NCBI GenBank assembly: GCA_046349435.1
Contig: JAXMCI010000028.1
Span: 25,384 to 89,383, forward strand
Reading direction: 5' to 3'
Length of the DNA: 64,000 bases
DNA from: JAXMCI01 sp046349435
GTDB lineage: Bacteria > Pseudomonadota > Alphaproteobacteria > Dongiales > Dongiaceae
Shown: piece after piece, positions 62,833-64,000 of the stretch
How positions within the stretch are numbered: the first letter of the stretch is position 1
How the letters are laid out: every line of letters starts with the position of its first letter
The notes under the pieces: model-generated
Told to the model about the DNA's origin: nothing
Seen by the model: the letters and a program-made list of their open reading frames with translations, nothing else
The model's database searches: none
Made by a program: the position numbers and the translations under genes

Positions 62833-63647
62833 CGGGCGAGCCGCCAGCCGAAGCCGCTGGCGCCGGTGCCGCGGCGGCGCAGCCACTCGGCCGAGGCGAC
62901 CAGCACGACCGAGCCGGCGATGATGCAGCTGCCGAGCGCCAGCACGCCGGGCAGGCGCTGCGGGAAGCGCAGCTGGCTGAAGATGAAGACCGGCAGGGTC
63001 GCCTGGTTGCCGCTGAGGAAGGCGGCCAGCACGTACTCGTCGAAGGACGCGCTGAAGCAGAGCAGCAGGCTGGAGACGATGCCCGGCCAGGCGAGCGGCA
63101 GGACGATGCGGCGGAAGGTCTGCCAGGCGGTGTCGCCGAGGTCGCGGGCGGCCTCCTCCAGGCTCGGGTCGAAGCCCTCGAGTCGGGAGATCATCACCAG
63201 CGTCGCATAGGGCAGGCAGAGCATGACGTGGCCGGCGGCGACGGTGAGCAGCGACAGCTCGACGTCGAGCACCCGGCGCAGGATGACCAGCAGCGCCAGC
63301 GCCAGCACCAGCGTCGGCACGACCAGCGGCAGCAGCAGGAAGCCCAGGATCGGCGCCCGCCCGGGCAGCGCGTAGCGGGTCAGCGCGCGGGCCGCCAGCA
63401 CGCCCAGCGCCGTGCTCGCCAGCGCCACGAAGGCGCCCACGGCCAGGCTCGCCTGCAGCGCCTCGATCAGCGGCGCGTTGCCGGCCATCTCGCGGTACCA
63501 GGCGAGCGTGAAGCCGCGCAGCGGGAAGGCGACGTAGAAGCTGTCGTTGAAGGAGAAGAGCGGCAGCAGCAGCACCGGGCCGTAGAGGAACAGCAGGTAG
63601 AGGCTGGCATAGGCCGTCAGGCCCGGGAGGCGCCGCGGTCCCGCCAT
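62829..63647 (-). CDS. Polyamine-type ABC transporter permease (PotC-like)
   Basis: A 272-residue inner-membrane permease with six hydrophobic helices. The EAA loop that docks the ATPase reads LEEAARDLGDTAWQTFRRIVLPLAWPGIVSS. FSFNDSFYVAFPLRGFTLAWY is the PotC/PotI-type N-terminal periplasmic segment. It forms a heterodimeric channel with the upstream permease and overlaps the ATPase gene. Confidence 0.93.
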   Translation of the reverse strand: MAGPRRLPGLTAYASLYLLFLYGPVLLLPLFSFNDSFYVAFPLRGFTLAWYREMAGNAPLIEALQASLAVGAFVALASTALGVLAARALTRYALPGRAPILGFLLLPLVVPTLVLALALLVILRRVLDVELSLLTVAAGHVMLCLPYATLVMISRLEGFDPSLEEAARDLGDTAWQTFRRIVLPLAWPGIVSSLLLCFSASFDEYVLAAFLSGNQATLPVFIFSQLRFPQRLPGVLALGSCIIAGSVVLVASAEWLRRRGTGASGFGWRLAR

Positions 63648-63652
63648 GCCGG

Positions 63653-64000
63653 CTACGGCCCCGCCGGGGCGCGGCGCCGGCCGCCGGCGCGCCAGAGCAC
63701 GCCGGAGACCAGCAGCGTCACGGTCAGCATCATGACGACCGAGAGCGCGGCGCCGAGCGGCGCGTCGTTCATCCGGCCGAACAGCGCCTGGATCAGGTTG
63801 CCGACCATGATCCCGGAGGTGCCGCCGACCAGCGCCGGGGTGACGTAGTCGCCGACCGTCGGGATGAAGACCAGCAGCGCGGCGGCGATCACCCCGGGCG
63901 CGGCGAGCGGCAGGGTGACGCGCAGCAGGCGTTTCAGCGGCCCGTCGCCGAGGTCGGTCGCCGCCTCGAGCACCGAGCGGTCGATCTTGTCGAGCGAGAC
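63653..64000 (-). CDS. Polyamine-type ABC transporter permease (PotB-like), N-terminal part outside window
   Basis: Partial: the frame is open to the window edge, and 115 C-terminal residues are visible. The EAA loop (LEAATDLGDGPLKRLLRVTLPLAAPGVIAA) is followed by IPTVGDYVTPALVGGTSGIMVGNLI, typical of PotB/PotH permeases, and a last hydrophobic helix. It ends 5 bp before the PotC-like gene. The substrate-binding protein is presumably further upstream, beyond the edge. Confidence 0.92.
   Translation of the reverse strand, partial: VSLDKIDRSVLEAATDLGDGPLKRLLRVTLPLAAPGVIAAALLVFIPTVGDYVTPALVGGTSGIMVGNLIQALFGRMNDAPLGAALSVVMMLTVTLLVSGVLWRAGGRRRAPAGP

Overview
The window is a chromosomal segment of a very GC-rich alphaproteobacterium, most likely a Rhodospirillales-type organism. 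The evidence is the gene content and order: MucR, Fur/Mur and Irr regulators; a tsaB-rimI-mucR-fur run; miaB-phoH-ybeY-corC-lnt-XRE-metK-trmB; rimP-nusA-ylxR-infB-rbfA-truB-rpsO-pnp; the ubiE-ubiB-coaBC-dut quinone/CoA block beside mutM; and rpsT-dnaA-dnaN-recF-gyrB. Nothing looks like a prophage, plasmid backbone, IS element, rRNA or tRNA. This is mostly core chromosome with small accessory patches.

Layout. 1-6.9 kb: the tail of a TolB-like/TPR protein, a DUF1232 protein, a class V aminotransferase, an SDR, a minimal zinc protease, a TauE permease coupled to a TIGR02186 protein, and a universal stress protein. 7-9.5 kb (minus strand): two tandem class III nucleotide cyclases. 9.6-14.4 kb: NifU-like protein, Bax-like glucosaminidase, RutE-like nitroreductase, a 480-bp palindromic repeat array, VanX-type dipeptidase, TsaB and RimI. 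14.7-17.6 kb: MucR, Fur/Mur and the ornithine-lipid genes olsB-olsA. 17.7-26 kb: RNA modification, rRNA maturation, envelope and SAM genes. 26-35.5 kb: the transcription/translation operon from rimP to pnp, preceded by a leader with an intrinsic terminator. 35.5-41 kb: GDPD, a Cys-rich nitronate monooxygenase-like flavoprotein, Irr, and an operon of rubrerythrin, a GlpC/HdrB-like Fe-S protein and DUF3501. 41-44.4 kb: an SH3 protein, a 2-hydroxyacid dehydrogenase, a split GNAT and a GNAT-DUF1778 toxin-antitoxin pair. 44.4-50.9 kb (minus): moeB, dut, coaBC, a flippase, ubiB and ubiE. 50.9-60.8 kb: mutM, enoyl-CoA hydratase, rpsT, rhodanese, dnaA, dnaN, recF, gyrB and a NUDIX protein. The right edge holds an EamA transporter facing a polyamine-type ABC transporter that runs off the window.

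The strongest candidate for something under-described is the iron/peroxide module at 37.8-40.9 kb. An Irr gene is followed by an Irr-type palindrome and a promoter, which feed rubrerythrin, a two-cluster Fe-S oxidoreductase-like protein and the uncharacterised DUF3501.

The second theme is that several conserved genes (ybeY, ubiB, a flippase, a GNAT and possibly the dnaA linker) are each broken or shifted by about one base. ybeY and ubiB are core genes, so uncorrected assembly indels are the likeliest explanation. This should be settled before anyone calls them pseudogenes.

The third theme is regulatory DNA: REP-doublet palindromes, a two-copy inverted intergenic element, self-complementary operators in front of an XRE regulator and the toxin-antitoxin pair, and clean sigma70-type promoters for rpsT and dnaN.
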